Made by a program: the position numbers and the translations under genes
Shown: piece by piece, positions 27,451-36,128 of the stretch
Position numbering within the stretch: the stretch's first letter is position 1
Layout of the letters: every line of letters begins with the position of its first letter
Origin: Algoriphagus ornithinivorans
GTDB taxonomy: Bacteria; Bacteroidota; Bacteroidia; Cytophagales; Cyclobacteriaceae
NCBI RefSeq assembly: GCF_900115305.1
Contig: NZ_FOVW01000011.1
Span: 1-64,000, forward strand
DNA length: 64,000 bases
Direction of reading: 5' to 3'
The notes under the pieces: generated by a model
What the model was told of the DNA's origin: nothing
The model's database searches: none
What the model saw: only the letters and a program-made list of their open reading frames with translations

Positions 27451-28016
27451 TGCTAGAAAATGTAATTCTAGAAAATGAACAAATCCTGCTGAGGCCCATG
27501 ACTCGGCAGGATTTTCCTTTACTATTGGATTTAAGCAGAGAAAAATCACTTTGGAATTATTTTACCCATAATTTAAGTAGCCCGGAAGATTTTGAGGATT
27601 GGGCTGCTCCCACATTTTCTGGCGAAAGACTGCAGTTCACAATAATCGATAAAGAAAGCACACTGCCTATAGGATCCAGCGCCTTTGGAAACTTCTCTCC
27701 CAGAGATAAAAGAGTAGAAATTGGGTGGACCTGGCTGGGAAAGGACTTTCATGGAATAGGTTATAATAGGCAGATCAAATTTCTGATGTTCGAGTATGCT
27801 TTTGAAGTCCAAAAAATGCTGAGAGTAGAATTGAAAACTGATGTATTGAATACTCCCGCAAGAAAAGCCATGCTTGCTATGGGAATTCGAGAGGAAGGCA
27901 TATTGAGAAGTCATACACTCCTTTGCTCCGGAAGGAGAAGAGATACGATTTATTATCGTTTACTCGCAGATGAATGGGAATCCGCGAAAAAGGATTGGTA
28001 TAAAAAAAGGCGCTGA
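27450..28016 (+). CDS. GNAT-family N-acetyltransferase (RimJ/RimL-like)
   Basis: The 188-residue enzyme has the RimJ/RimL pattern: ILLRPMTRQDFPLLLDLSREKSLW at the start, IGSSAFGNFSPRDKRVEIGWTWLGKDFHGIGYNRQ for the acetyl-CoA-binding region, and VELKTDVLNTPARKAMLAMGIREEGILRSH. It should transfer an acetyl group from acetyl-CoA to a protein N-terminus or small amine. The gene is translationally coupled to the exported aminotransferase. Its last codons and stop codon lie inside the terminator of the convergent ABC1 kinase gene. Confidence 0.88.
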   Translation: MLENVILENEQILLRPMTRQDFPLLLDLSREKSLWNYFTHNLSSPEDFEDWAAPTFSGERLQFTIIDKESTLPIGSSAFGNFSPRDKRVEIGWTWLGKDFHGIGYNRQIKFLMFEYAFEVQKMLRVELKTDVLNTPARKAMLAMGIREEGILRSHTLLCSGRRRDTIYYRLLADEWESAKKDWYKKRR

Positions 28017-28029
28017 AATCAGCGCCTTT
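28002..28029 (-). terminator. Terminator overlapping the GNAT stop codon
   Basis: The arms AAAGGCGCTG (28006-28015) and CAGCGCCTTT (28020-28029) close a 4-base loop. On the minus strand it is followed by a T7 run, so it ends the ABC1 kinase gene seven bases after its stop. The plus-strand stop TGA is inside the hairpin. Confidence 0.88.
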
Positions 28030-28035
28030 CATTAA

Positions 28036-29355
28036 TTATTTCAACCAATCAGGTTTGGTCGTAACAACCTCCGCCTGCAACTGATTTAGCAAATTATACA
28101 ATCCGAAGTAGGTTCGATTGATGTACAATCCATGTCTGGAACCCCTCGCTTGCCTAGACTTCTTAAACATCTTATCATTCGAGATTTTATCTCCCAACAT
28201 GAATATTTGCTCAAAGAAGCCATCGTCAGCAAAGTCAAACTTTTCAACATGAAATGGCTTACCCAGTAAGGAAATCATTTCTTTGAATACTCCTTTGAAA
28301 TAGACTTTTTCTTGCTCGGTATCTTTGTCGGAAATAAATTCCAAGTCATAGAAAATCTGATTCAGCTCTTCTTCTTTGATCAATAAATCCTTTTTGATCA
28401 AAGAGAAATATCCATGGTAAAACTCTTCCGGGATCACTTTTACACATCCGAAATCTATAATCCCCAAAACATCATTTTCCTGTACGATGAAATTACCTGG
28501 ATGTGGATCTGCGTGTACCTGCATTAAGTTGTGAACTTGATGATGGTAAAAATCCCACAATGCTTGACCGATTTGATTTTTAGCCTCCTGACTAGGATTG
28601 GTCTCTAGCCATTCTTTGATATGCTTTCCCTGAATCCAATCCATGGTGATGATGCGATCAGCACTCAGTTCATCATAATAGGTAGGAAAATTCAAGTTTG
28701 GAATATGCTCACAGGCTTTTGAAATTTCTCTGGATCGCTCTACTTCCAAAACGTAATCCGTCTCTTCCAACAGCCTCTCTTCTACTTCAGCCATATAATG
28801 ATCCAGTTCCTTCTCATTCATGTTTAGTAATCTCAAAGCAAAAGGACGAACAAGTTTCAAGTCAGACCCGACTGAATCAGCTACCCCTGGATACTGGATT
28901 TTCACAGCGAGCAATTTATCTCCCTTAGTGGCTTGATGCACCTGGCCAATGGAAGCAGCATTCACTGCGGATCTGGTAAAGGTATCAAACAATTGATCAG
29001 GAGTTTTTCCCAGATGCTGTTGAAATGTCTTAACTACTAATGGATAGGATAATGGTGGCGCAGAATATTGAGCCATGGTAAACTTATCCTGATATGCCCG
29101 TGGCAAAAGATTTTTATCCATACTCATCATTTGAGCCACTTTCAAGGCAGAACCTTTCAATTGACTCAATGAATCATATATATCTTTGGCATTACTTTGA
29201 TGCAAGGATTCCTTGTCCAAAGCTGGGTTAACCATTTTTTTGGCATAATGCTTCACATAATTCCCTCCTACCTTCGCACCGGTAGAAATGAATTTAGCCG
29301 CTCTCTGCACTTTGGAAACTGGTATCGCTTCCTGCTCTTTCACATTTTCAGCCAT
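28036..29355 (-). CDS. ABC1/AarF (UbiB-like) atypical kinase
   Basis: The 439-residue protein has the ABC1 family signatures: LKGSALKVAQMMSMD (the KxGQ-like motif, here KVAQ), the alanine-rich nucleotide loop NAASIGQVHQATK, VKIQYPG with the ATP-binding lysine, and HADPHPGNFIV with IIDFGCVKVIP for metal binding. Such kinases or ATPases support quinone and lipid metabolism. This organism makes menaquinone (menB and menE lie in this window), so a quinone or isoprenoid-lipid role is possible. It lies three bases downstream of a TetR gene and is surely co-transcribed with it. Confidence 0.9.
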   Translation of the reverse strand: MAENVKEQEAIPVSKVQRAAKFISTGAKVGGNYVKHYAKKMVNPALDKESLHQSNAKDIYDSLSQLKGSALKVAQMMSMDKNLLPRAYQDKFTMAQYSAPPLSYPLVVKTFQQHLGKTPDQLFDTFTRSAVNAASIGQVHQATKGDKLLAVKIQYPGVADSVGSDLKLVRPFALRLLNMNEKELDHYMAEVEERLLEETDYVLEVERSREISKACEHIPNLNFPTYYDELSADRIITMDWIQGKHIKEWLETNPSQEAKNQIGQALWDFYHHQVHNLMQVHADPHPGNFIVQENDVLGIIDFGCVKVIPEEFYHGYFSLIKKDLLIKEEELNQIFYDLEFISDKDTEQEKVYFKGVFKEMISLLGKPFHVEKFDFADDGFFEQIFMLGDKISNDKMFKKSRQARGSRHGLYINRTYFGLYNLLNQLQAEVVTTKPDWLK

Positions 29356-29358
29356 GGT

Positions 29359-30024
29359 TTATTTGTTTTGGTATAAAAATTTGGCAAAGTCTAAGAAGCT
29401 ATCTAGGGCACTTTTTCCCATTAGGTCAAAAGCCAAGTTGACAGACTTCTCGATAGCGGCATCTGTTTTTTCGAATCTTGGAGAATTATCATCCAACCAG
29501 TATTTCAAAACGAACAATACCTGAATCCACAAGGCCTCATCATAGCGATCTGAAATCACAGGGCGGTTAGCGATCTCCTGTGTTTCCTTCCCTTCCATAA
29601 TGATGTCTCCAGCAAAATCCTTGAATTTTTCTTTGAACTCCTTCAATTCTGAAGGAATTGGATTCATTGCTTTACTTCTGTGCTCATACAGACTCAATAA
29701 ATAGGACCTGTTTTTCTTGAGCTCCTCAATCCAAGTGAAGAGAAAACCGAGAAATTTTTCCCTGGCTGAATATTCCCTGTATACCTCTTGAGCCTCCAAC
29801 TGGCTGATGGTATCCTCAAAAATCTGAACCCAGATTGCTGATTTGATTGCATCAAAGGAGGTGAAATAAGTGTAGAAATCTGCCTCTTTCATCTTTAGCT
29901 CTTTTGCGAACTTAAAGATCGAATTAGGAGCAGTTCCATTTTCTAAAACATGATTTACAAAACCTTCCAGAATTAGCTTTCTATAATCCTTCTTGTTGGT
30001 CTTTTTCACTGTTGCTGTTTCCAT
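29359..30024 (-). CDS. TetR-family transcriptional regulator
   Basis: The 221-residue protein has a TetR-type N-terminal helix-turn-helix (LILEGFVNHVLENG, IFKFAKELKMKEADFYTYFTSFDAIKSAIW). A helical ligand-binding domain of about 150 residues follows, with the pattern FLFTWIEELKKNRSYLLSLYEH. TetR/ABC1 kinase gene pairs recur in Bacteroidota, and this one is only three bases from the kinase gene. The pair probably senses a membrane or lipid state, since the kinase is its sole operon partner; that is inference. The lysine-rich start (MATVKKTNKKDYRKL) is typical. Confidence 0.85.
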   Translation of the reverse strand: METATVKKTNKKDYRKLILEGFVNHVLENGTAPNSIFKFAKELKMKEADFYTYFTSFDAIKSAIWVQIFEDTISQLEAQEVYREYSAREKFLGFLFTWIEELKKNRSYLLSLYEHRSKAMNPIPSELKEFKEKFKDFAGDIIMEGKETQEIANRPVISDRYDEALWIQVLFVLKYWLDDNSPRFEKTDAAIEKSVNLAFDLMGKSALDSFLDFAKFLYQNK

Positions 30025-30086
30025 TTTTCAGGTGTAAGTACAAAAGGTAAACACGCAAAAGTGACTTTGGGTTTAAGATATTGGCA

Positions 30087-30112
30087 TAAAAAAACCGGGA
30101 ACATGTCCCGGT
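30087..30112 (-). terminator. Terminator of hslV
   Basis: On the minus strand ACCGGGA, a 5-base loop and TCCCGGT are followed by a T7 run, about 23 bases after the hslV stop codon and before the TetR gene. Confidence 0.9.
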
Positions 30113-30134
30113 CAAAATTCTTAGGCGAAAATTA

Positions 30135-30677
30135 TCAGTCTCCCACTTTTTCCACCACCAGATTATGATTCGTATAAATACATACATCTGCAGCTATATG
30201 GAGACTTTCTCTCACCATTTCTTCAGCTGACAGATGGGTAGCAAATTTCTTCATTGCTCTTGCAGCTGACTGCGCAAACATGGATCCCGAACCAATAGTA
30301 GCTATTTCCATATCCGGCTCAATCACATCTCCAGTGCCAGAGATAATCAAGATATCCTCCTTGTCAGCAACAATCATCATCGCTTCCAATTTGCTAAGCA
30401 TTCTGTCTGTTCTCCATTCTTTGGCTAACTCAACAGCGGCTCTTTTCATATTATTGCCAAAAGCACCAAGCTTCTCTTCAAACTTCTCCAATAAGGTAAA
30501 TGCATCAGCTGTTGAACCAGCAAAACCTGTTACAATTTTCCCTCCTTGCAGCACTCTGATTTTCTTTACACTACTTTTGGCTACCGTATTTCCCAAAGTG
30601 GCCTGTCCATCTGCACCTATTACTGTTTCCCCATTGTGCCTGATAGCTACAACGGTGGTTGATTTGATTCTTTCCAT
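30135..30677 (-). CDS. hslV: ATP-dependent protease subunit HslV
   Basis: The 180-residue protein is the proteasome-like peptidase of the HslUV complex. It begins MERIKSTTVVAIRHNGETVIGADGQATLG; the catalytic nucleophile should be the first Thr of the TTVVAIR segment after removal of a six-residue prosegment. The family motifs GFAGSTADAFTLLEKFEEKL and GSGSMFAQSAARAM are present. The ATPase partner hslU is not beside it, as is common in Bacteroidota, so it must be encoded elsewhere. It is flanked by its own terminator and by the terminator of the upstream E2 gene, so it is transcribed alone. Confidence 0.95.
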   Translation of the reverse strand: MERIKSTTVVAIRHNGETVIGADGQATLGNTVAKSSVKKIRVLQGGKIVTGFAGSTADAFTLLEKFEEKLGAFGNNMKRAAVELAKEWRTDRMLSKLEAMMIVADKEDILIISGTGDVIEPDMEIATIGSGSMFAQSAARAMKKFATHLSAEEMVRESLHIAADVCIYTNHNLVVEKVGD

Positions 30678-30783
30678 GAATTAAAAGTTTTCTTGCTTAT
30701 AAAGATGACTCTGCTGACTTCGAGTTTTCTTAAAACTCTCAGCGTCTTCTCAAATCCGTTTCTCCAATAACCATACTAAAAGC

Positions 30784-30809
30784 AAAAAGTCCTGAAAACA
30801 GGACTTTTT
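30784..30809 (-). terminator. Terminator of the E2 gene
   Basis: An 11-bp perfect stem AAAAAGTCCTG / CAGGACTTTTT with an AAAA loop lies 11 bases after the E2 stop codon; the T-rich arm completes a minus-strand terminator. Confidence 0.9.
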
Positions 30810-30819
30810 GACAGATAAT

Positions 30820-32478
30820 TTATATCAATATTCTGACCGGATCTTCCAATAGGCCTTTTAGAGTCAGTAAGAAAGCTGACCCAACTGCACCATCTACTAC
30901 TCTGTGGTCACAAGAAAGAGTCACTTTCATGATGTTTCCGATTTTCATTTGACCGTCTTTCACAATTACCGTCTCTTTGATGCCTCCTACAGCTAGGATA
31001 CAGGCATCAGGCGGATTAATGATAGCCGTGAACTCATCGATACCAAACATCCCTAAGTTGGAAATTGTGAATGTGTTACCCTCCCAATCTTTAGGTTGCA
31101 ATTCTTTGTTTTTGGCTTTTCCACCCAAAGTTTTTGCCTCGTTGGAAATCTGAGATAATGACTTGCTGTCTGCAAAACGAATAACAGGAACCAAAAGTCC
31201 TTCCTCAACCGCAACAGCCATTCCGATATGGATATGGTCGTTGTATCGGATTTTATCACCCAACCAGCTTGAATTCACTTTAGGATGTTGACGCAAGGCT
31301 GCTGCACTTGCTTTAATCACCATGTCATTGAAGGAAATTTTCACTGGAGAAACCTCATTCATGCTCTTACGAGCTTCGATGGCTTTGTCCATATTGATTT
31401 CCATGGTCAAATAGAAATGTGGCGCGGAGTATTTGCTTTCTGCAAGTCTCTTCGCAATCACTTTTCTCATCTGAGAAACTTTCTCCTCTGTGAAGCTCTC
31501 CTGACCAACCGAAGGCATTACAGCAGATGCAGAAGCAGAAGCAGCCGGAGCAGCAGTAGGAACAAAGTTTTCTACATCTCTTTTGATGATTCTTCCTCCA
31601 TCACCGGAGCCAGCTACCTGACGGATGTCAATTCCTTTTTCTTCAGCAATTTTCTTTGCCAAGGGTGAGGCTTTAACACGATCTCCATCAGAAGTTACTG
31701 GAGAAGGACTTGCCACAGAGCTACTGCTAGTTGACTTTGATTCTTCAGTGTTCTTAGATTCTGGAGCTTTCTTCTCTTCTTTTTCTTCCTGCTTTTCCTC
31801 TTCTGGCTCATCTGATTGCTCTTGAGCTTTCAGCAGAGTTTCATAATCAGCATCTTTTGCACCAATTACAGCAATTACACCGTCAACTGGTACACTGTCA
31901 CCTTCTTCTACTCCTATATATAGAAGTGTACCGTCTTCATAAGACTCCAATTCCATGGTAGCCTTGTCCGTCTCCACCTCAGCGATGATTTCGCCAGATT
32001 TCACACTGTCTCCAACTTTCTTCAGCCATGCAGCGATAGTACCTTCCTGCATAGTATCAGACATCTTCGGCATGGTAATCACCGTAGCATCTATATTGGA
32101 TGTATCTATTTTCTCCGAAGACTTTTTAGGCTTGTCTTCAGATTTTTTCTCTTCAGTCTTTTTCTCTTCAGCTTTAGGAGCTTCTTCTTTCTTTTCATCA
32201 GAGCCTCCGTTATCCTTCAACAGGTGCTCGAAGTCTTCCCCCTTCTCCCCGATCACAGCGATGATGCCGTTTACAGGAACTGAATCTTTCTCTTTTACTC
32301 CGATATGTAAGAGCACACCTTCTTCATAGGATTCAAGCTCCATAGTTGCTTTGTCAGTTTCTACTTCCGCCAGAATATCTCCTGGTTTTACAGAATCTCC
32401 GACTTTTTTCAACCATGCAGCGATCACCCCTTCTTCCATGGTGTCGCTCATTTTTGGCATTCTTATTACTTCGGCCAT
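30820..32478 (-). CDS. pdhC: Pyruvate dehydrogenase E2 (dihydrolipoamide acetyltransferase)
   Basis: The 552-residue protein has two tandem lipoyl domains (about 3-78 and 132-208) with lipoyl-lysines Lys43 and Lys172, each in VETDKATMELESY. Two flexible linkers, extremely rich in Glu, Lys, Ser and Ala, follow each lipoyl domain. A peripheral-subunit-binding domain is at about 268-303 (RVKASPLAKKIAEEKGIDI). The catalytic acetyltransferase domain ends with SCDHRVVDGAVGSAFL. It transfers acetyl groups from E1 to CoA in the pyruvate dehydrogenase core. The E1 and E3 genes are not in the window. A well-matched Bacteroidota promoter lies just upstream. A two-lipoyl pyruvate rather than 2-oxoglutarate E2 is the likely assignment from length and motifs. 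Confidence 0.93.
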   Translation of the reverse strand: MAEVIRMPKMSDTMEEGVIAAWLKKVGDSVKPGDILAEVETDKATMELESYEEGVLLHIGVKEKDSVPVNGIIAVIGEKGEDFEHLLKDNGGSDEKKEEAPKAEEKKTEEKKSEDKPKKSSEKIDTSNIDATVITMPKMSDTMQEGTIAAWLKKVGDSVKSGEIIAEVETDKATMELESYEDGTLLYIGVEEGDSVPVDGVIAVIGAKDADYETLLKAQEQSDEPEEEKQEEKEEKKAPESKNTEESKSTSSSSVASPSPVTSDGDRVKASPLAKKIAEEKGIDIRQVAGSGDGGRIIKRDVENFVPTAAPAASASASAVMPSVGQESFTEEKVSQMRKVIAKRLAESKYSAPHFYLTMEINMDKAIEARKSMNEVSPVKISFNDMVIKASAAALRQHPKVNSSWLGDKIRYNDHIHIGMAVAVEEGLLVPVIRFADSKSLSQISNEAKTLGGKAKNKELQPKDWEGNTFTISNLGMFGIDEFTAIINPPDACILAVGGIKETVIVKDGQMKIGNIMKVTLSCDHRVVDGAVGSAFLLTLKGLLEDPVRILI

Positions 32479-32512
32479 AGGTTATTGCGCGCTAGTTCGT
32501 TTTTAAAGTGTC

Positions 32513-32544
32513 CAAAAATAGTTTTTATAATGTCTTTATTCAAA
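32513..32544 (-). promoter_or_regulatory. Bacteroidota-type promoter of pdhC
   Basis: On the minus strand TTTG, a 20-base spacer and TATTTTTG match the -33 TTTG / -7 TAnnTTTG consensus of Bacteroidota sigma factors exactly. The -7 box ends about 35 bases before the E2 start codon. Confidence 0.6.
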
Positions 32545-32599
32545 TTTAAAACTAGTATTTTCCCCTCTGATTGAAGCCATAGATAATACATTAAATTGT

Positions 32600-33559
32600 A
32601 TGCCTCTGATTACCCAAAGCAACTACAAAAGGCCTAAGTGGCTGTTTAATGGCCACTTAGAAACTATTTACCCCGCCCTTTTTCGCAAAATAGAGCTCTT
32701 AAACGGACAAAGGGAGCGAATTAAAACAGCCGATGGAGATTTTCTGGATTTGGATTGGTATAAGCAAAACTCCTCCCATTTAGTCATCATCAGTCATGGT
32801 TTGGAAGGAAACAGTTCCCGTCCCTATATGTTGGGTATGGCCAAAATATTTTTCAAAAATGGCTTTGATGTGCTCACTTGGAATTATAGGGGTTGCGGAG
32901 AAGAGCTCAATAAACAGGCAATATTTTATCATTCCGGAGCAACCTATGATTTGGATGAGGTAGTGAAGCACTCAATGCCGCATTATGATCAAATCAGTCT
33001 TATTGGTTTCAGCTTAGGAGGAAACCTTACATTAAAGTATCTAGGAGAACAAAAAGACAACAATCCAAAAATCAAAAATGGAGTGGCTGTTTCAGTTCCG
33101 CTTCACCTTTCATCCAGCAGCAAAAAGATATCAGAAGGCGAAAACATCCTTTACTCCAAAAGATTTCTCAAATCGCTAAGAGAAAAGGTTATGAAAAAGG
33201 CAGAAACACATCCTGAGGAAATCCCGGTTCATTTTTTAAAAAACATCAAAACTCTCAGCGATTTTGATGATTATTTCACTGGACCTTTACATGGCTTCAG
33301 CGATGCAGAGGAATATTATGAGGTTAATTCATCTATCCATTTTTTGGATCAGATTGATGTGCCTACTTTGGTTTTGAATGCTAAAAATGATCCCTTCCTA
33401 AGCGAGCGCTGTTTTCCTGAAAAATTGGGAAAAAGTATTCCAAAAGTTTATTTCGAATTCCCAAAATATGGGGGTCATGTGGGATTTTCTTCAGGAAATA
33501 ATTCAATTCCTTACTATTCTGAGCAAAGAGCATTTGAATTTATAGGGATGGATATCTAA
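32600..33559 (+). CDS. Alpha/beta hydrolase, YheT family
   Basis: The 319-residue protein carries the YheT-family opening (YKRPKWLFNGHLETIYPALFR), where the hydrolase domain starts at NGHLETIYPALF. The oxyanion strand is HLVIISHGLEG and the nucleophile elbow is LIGFSLGGNLTLKYLG. VLNAKNDPFL gives the acid and YGGHVGFSSG the histidine. Family members hydrolyse esters, and the physiological substrate is not known. It is followed after 23 bases by the SRAP gene and is divergent from pdhC. Confidence 0.88.
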   Translation: MPLITQSNYKRPKWLFNGHLETIYPALFRKIELLNGQRERIKTADGDFLDLDWYKQNSSHLVIISHGLEGNSSRPYMLGMAKIFFKNGFDVLTWNYRGCGEELNKQAIFYHSGATYDLDEVVKHSMPHYDQISLIGFSLGGNLTLKYLGEQKDNNPKIKNGVAVSVPLHLSSSSKKISEGENILYSKRFLKSLREKVMKKAETHPEEIPVHFLKNIKTLSDFDDYFTGPLHGFSDAEEYYEVNSSIHFLDQIDVPTLVLNAKNDPFLSERCFPEKLGKSIPKVYFEFPKYGGHVGFSSGNNSIPYYSEQRAFEFIGMDI

Positions 33560-33582
33560 CTTCCAGCAAATTATGACAAATC

Positions 33583-34281
33583 ATGTGTGGTAGATATTCT
33601 CTAAGCAAAAGCAAAATTGAATTGGAAGAAAGGTTTCAGGCAGAAATGCTTCCTGATTTCAACCCTAGGTATAATATTGCCCCAACTCAGCTTTTGCCGG
33701 TAATCACTTCCCAAAGTCCAAAGGGATTTTCATTTTTCTATTGGGGAATCACACCTGAATTTGGAAGAAATAAACCAGTCGCTCAAAAACTGATCAATGC
33801 AAAAGCAGAATCAGTGCATGAGAAAGTTTCTTTTAAAACCTCTTTTAAACAAAGGAGATGTCTGGTTCCAGCTGACGGCTTTTATGAATGGAAACAATTG
33901 GGAAAGAAAACCAAAATTCCCTATCGGTTTACCATGAGGGATGATGAGTTATTTGCCTTTGCTGGAATTTGGGAAGAGTATGAAAATATCAATGGAGAAA
34001 ATCACCATACTTTTTTGATTTTGACCACTTCTCCAAACGAATTGGTTTCTGAAGTGCATGACAGGATGCCTGTCATTTTAAATCGGGAAGATGAAAAGAA
34101 ATGGCTGGACTCTTATACCGAAGAAAAAGAGCTTCTTGCTATGCTGAAGCCATATCAGGCTGAAAAAATGCTCAGCTTTACTGTTTCCCCTATGGTTAAT
34201 TCAGTGAAGAATGATAGTCCGGCTATCATCAAAAGAACCTCTCCCATGGATCAATTTGGGAATTATACCCTTTTCGGGTAA
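33583..34281 (+). CDS. SRAP domain protein (YedK/HMCES-like abasic-site DNA binding)
   Basis: The 232-residue protein begins MCGRYSLSKS; after Met removal Cys2 is the residue that forms a covalent link to abasic sites in single-stranded DNA. The other family residues are all visible: the Asn in FNPRYNIAPTQ, LINAKAESVHEK, CLVPADGFYEW with the active-site Glu, and SEVHDRMPVIL with the catalytic His. The protein shields abasic sites and releases itself through those residues. It is 23 bases from the YheT gene, probably one transcript. Confidence 0.93.
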   Translation: MCGRYSLSKSKIELEERFQAEMLPDFNPRYNIAPTQLLPVITSQSPKGFSFFYWGITPEFGRNKPVAQKLINAKAESVHEKVSFKTSFKQRRCLVPADGFYEWKQLGKKTKIPYRFTMRDDELFAFAGIWEEYENINGENHHTFLILTTSPNELVSEVHDRMPVILNREDEKKWLDSYTEEKELLAMLKPYQAEKMLSFTVSPMVNSVKNDSPAIIKRTSPMDQFGNYTLFG

Positions 34282-34476
34282 ACAAATGAGGCTTTGATGG
34301 TTTTTGTAGAAAGCGCCTAAGTCACGATATTTAGGTCTCCTTTTCGAGTATTGACCCAAATTTGCCATAATCGAGTATGACCCAAAATAACCTGTACAGA
34401 TGTGATTATTATTCATACGAGATCCAATCTGTCATTTGGCAGGACGGCATGGCGATTGAAAAAAAAGAATAATCAC

Positions 34477-35475
34477 ATGAAAAAATCCAGAATATTAGGT
34501 GTAGGCCATTATGTACCTGAGCGTGTTGTAACCAACGAAGATCTTGCAGGAATGATGGACACCAACAATCAGTGGATTGTTGAAAGAACCGGAATTTACA
34601 GCAGACATTGGTTTACTCCAGGAGTAGACACCATCACTTCCATGTCCAAAGCTGCCACGATTAAGGCTCTTGAAAGAGCTAATGTCACAGCAGAGGAAAT
34701 AGACTTTATCGTCTTTGCTACCATCACTCCAGATTATTTTATTCCCGGAAATGGAGTCTTACTACAGCGAGAACTCAACTTTAGAGAAATTGGAGCGCTT
34801 GACATCAGAAATGCTTGTTCTGGATTTATCTACGCGCTTTCCATCGCCGATCAATTTATAAAAACCGGCATGTACAAAAAGATTTTGGTAGTAGGCGCAG
34901 AAATACAATCCTCTGCCTTGGATAAAAGTGATGAAGGAAGATCCAGTTCAGTCATTTTTGCAGATGGTGCCGGTGCAGTAGTCCTAGGAGCTGTGGAATC
35001 TGATCAACCAGGAATTCTTTCTACCCATTTACACTCAGAGGGAAAGTATGCGGAGGAGCTCTATTGTAAAGACCCAGGAAGTAGTAGAGAGGTGAGGCTT
35101 TCTCCGGAAATGTTGGAATCAGGAAGCACCTTTTTAAGGATGAACGGAAACGCTGTATTTAAACATGCTGTGGTACGTTTTATGGAAGTTATTCAAGAGG
35201 CTTTGAAACATAATCAATTGGATAAATCAGCCATAGATTTATTAGTGCCTCACCAGGCTAACTTGAGAATCAGCCAATACATTCAGCAAAAATTGGAATT
35301 GCCGGATGAGAAAGTTTTCAACAATATCATGCATATGGGAAATACAACGGCAGCAACTATTCCAATTGCATTAAGTGAAGCTTGGGAACAAGGAAAAATC
35401 AAAGAAGGCGACCTCATTTGTTTGGCTGCTTTTGGATCTGGCTTTACTTGGGCTTCCGCTCTGCTAAATTGGTAA
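34477..35475 (+). CDS. FabH-like 3-oxoacyl-ACP synthase III (KAS III)
   Basis: I begin at 34477 (MKKSRILGVGHYVPERVV); the frame is open further up to 34402 but those codons do not look coding. The 332-residue enzyme has the KAS III triad Cys114 in DIRNACSGF, His259 in VPHQANLR and Asn289 in HMGNTTAATIP. It condenses an acyl-CoA primer with malonyl-ACP. The ERTGIYSRHW and TPDYFIPGNG segments suggest a FabH-like starter enzyme other than the main fabH, perhaps for a specialised fatty acid. Its stop and the start of the next gene share one base (TAATG), so a coupled partner follows. Confidence 0.9.
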   Translation: MKKSRILGVGHYVPERVVTNEDLAGMMDTNNQWIVERTGIYSRHWFTPGVDTITSMSKAATIKALERANVTAEEIDFIVFATITPDYFIPGNGVLLQRELNFREIGALDIRNACSGFIYALSIADQFIKTGMYKKILVVGAEIQSSALDKSDEGRSSSVIFADGAGAVVLGAVESDQPGILSTHLHSEGKYAEELYCKDPGSSREVRLSPEMLESGSTFLRMNGNAVFKHAVVRFMEVIQEALKHNQLDKSAIDLLVPHQANLRISQYIQQKLELPDEKVFNNIMHMGNTTAATIPIALSEAWEQGKIKEGDLICLAAFGSGFTWASALLNW

Positions 35476-36026
35476 TGGATAAAAAATCAGATAAACTGGA
35501 TTTGGATCTTTGGGCTGATGAAAATTTAATCCGAAGACAGAATCAGTTGAAATATCAGTTTTGGGAAGTTCTTGGAGCTGTTGGCGATGAATTCCCGAAA
35601 AGTGAGCTTAGTCTATACCACTGCAAAGTCAAAGGAAAAAAATTAGCCCAAGGCCAAGATTTAATGGGCCTTCCCTATCAAGTCTTGGATATTTTTAGAG
35701 ATTTTGACCTAGAGCAAGGATTAAATATTCGCTTGCTCAATTGGTTTGGCAAAGGAGTTTATCTTTTTGTTTTATGCGGAACAAATTCACATACCGACTG
35801 GGGTCTAGAAGAACTTGACTTTCAGAGATCTTGGACAAGCAGCCCTTGGGAATATTCCGAACTGTTATTAGAGGAGTTTTCGGAAAACGAAAACCTTAAC
35901 TATATTCAATGGTTTAAAAGTTTACCTGTTTCTTCTGCTCTTAGCCAAAATCAAAAAGATTGGACAGAGGCAATTAGAAAAGTTCTAAACTCCCTTCAGA
36001 CATTTCTGGCAAAGAAGCAGAAATAG
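35475..36026 (+). CDS. Unknown protein coupled to the FabH-like gene
   Basis: The 183-residue product starts at 35475 (MDKKSDKLDLDLWADENLIRRQNQLKYQFWEVLG), giving a TAATG overlap with the ketosynthase gene. An ATG 93 bases further up lies in the ketosynthase and yields an unrelated Arg-rich sequence, so I reject it. The protein is soluble, Trp-rich (WEVLG, NWFGKG, WGLEELDFQRSWTSSPW) and ends in a Lys-rich helix. I do not recognise a family. The link to the ketosynthase suggests a role with that enzyme or its acyl product. Confidence 0.75.
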   Translation: MDKKSDKLDLDLWADENLIRRQNQLKYQFWEVLGAVGDEFPKSELSLYHCKVKGKKLAQGQDLMGLPYQVLDIFRDFDLEQGLNIRLLNWFGKGVYLFVLCGTNSHTDWGLEELDFQRSWTSSPWEYSELLLEEFSENENLNYIQWFKSLPVSSALSQNQKDWTEAIRKVLNSLQTFLAKKQK

Positions 36027-36128
36027 GTTATTTTTAAACAGGAATTCTATTTGTTCGTAGAATACTAAGAATCATTCAAATTAGTTCTCCCCGATATTTG
36101 GCTCTAGCCAGATCATGACAAATAATTT

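Noticed and set aside
35382-35474. Upstream extension of the 183-residue gene, or a frameshifted fusion with the ketosynthase.
   Set aside because: The extra 31 codons are the ketosynthase gene read in another frame; ketosynthase is complete with its own stop and a TAATG junction.
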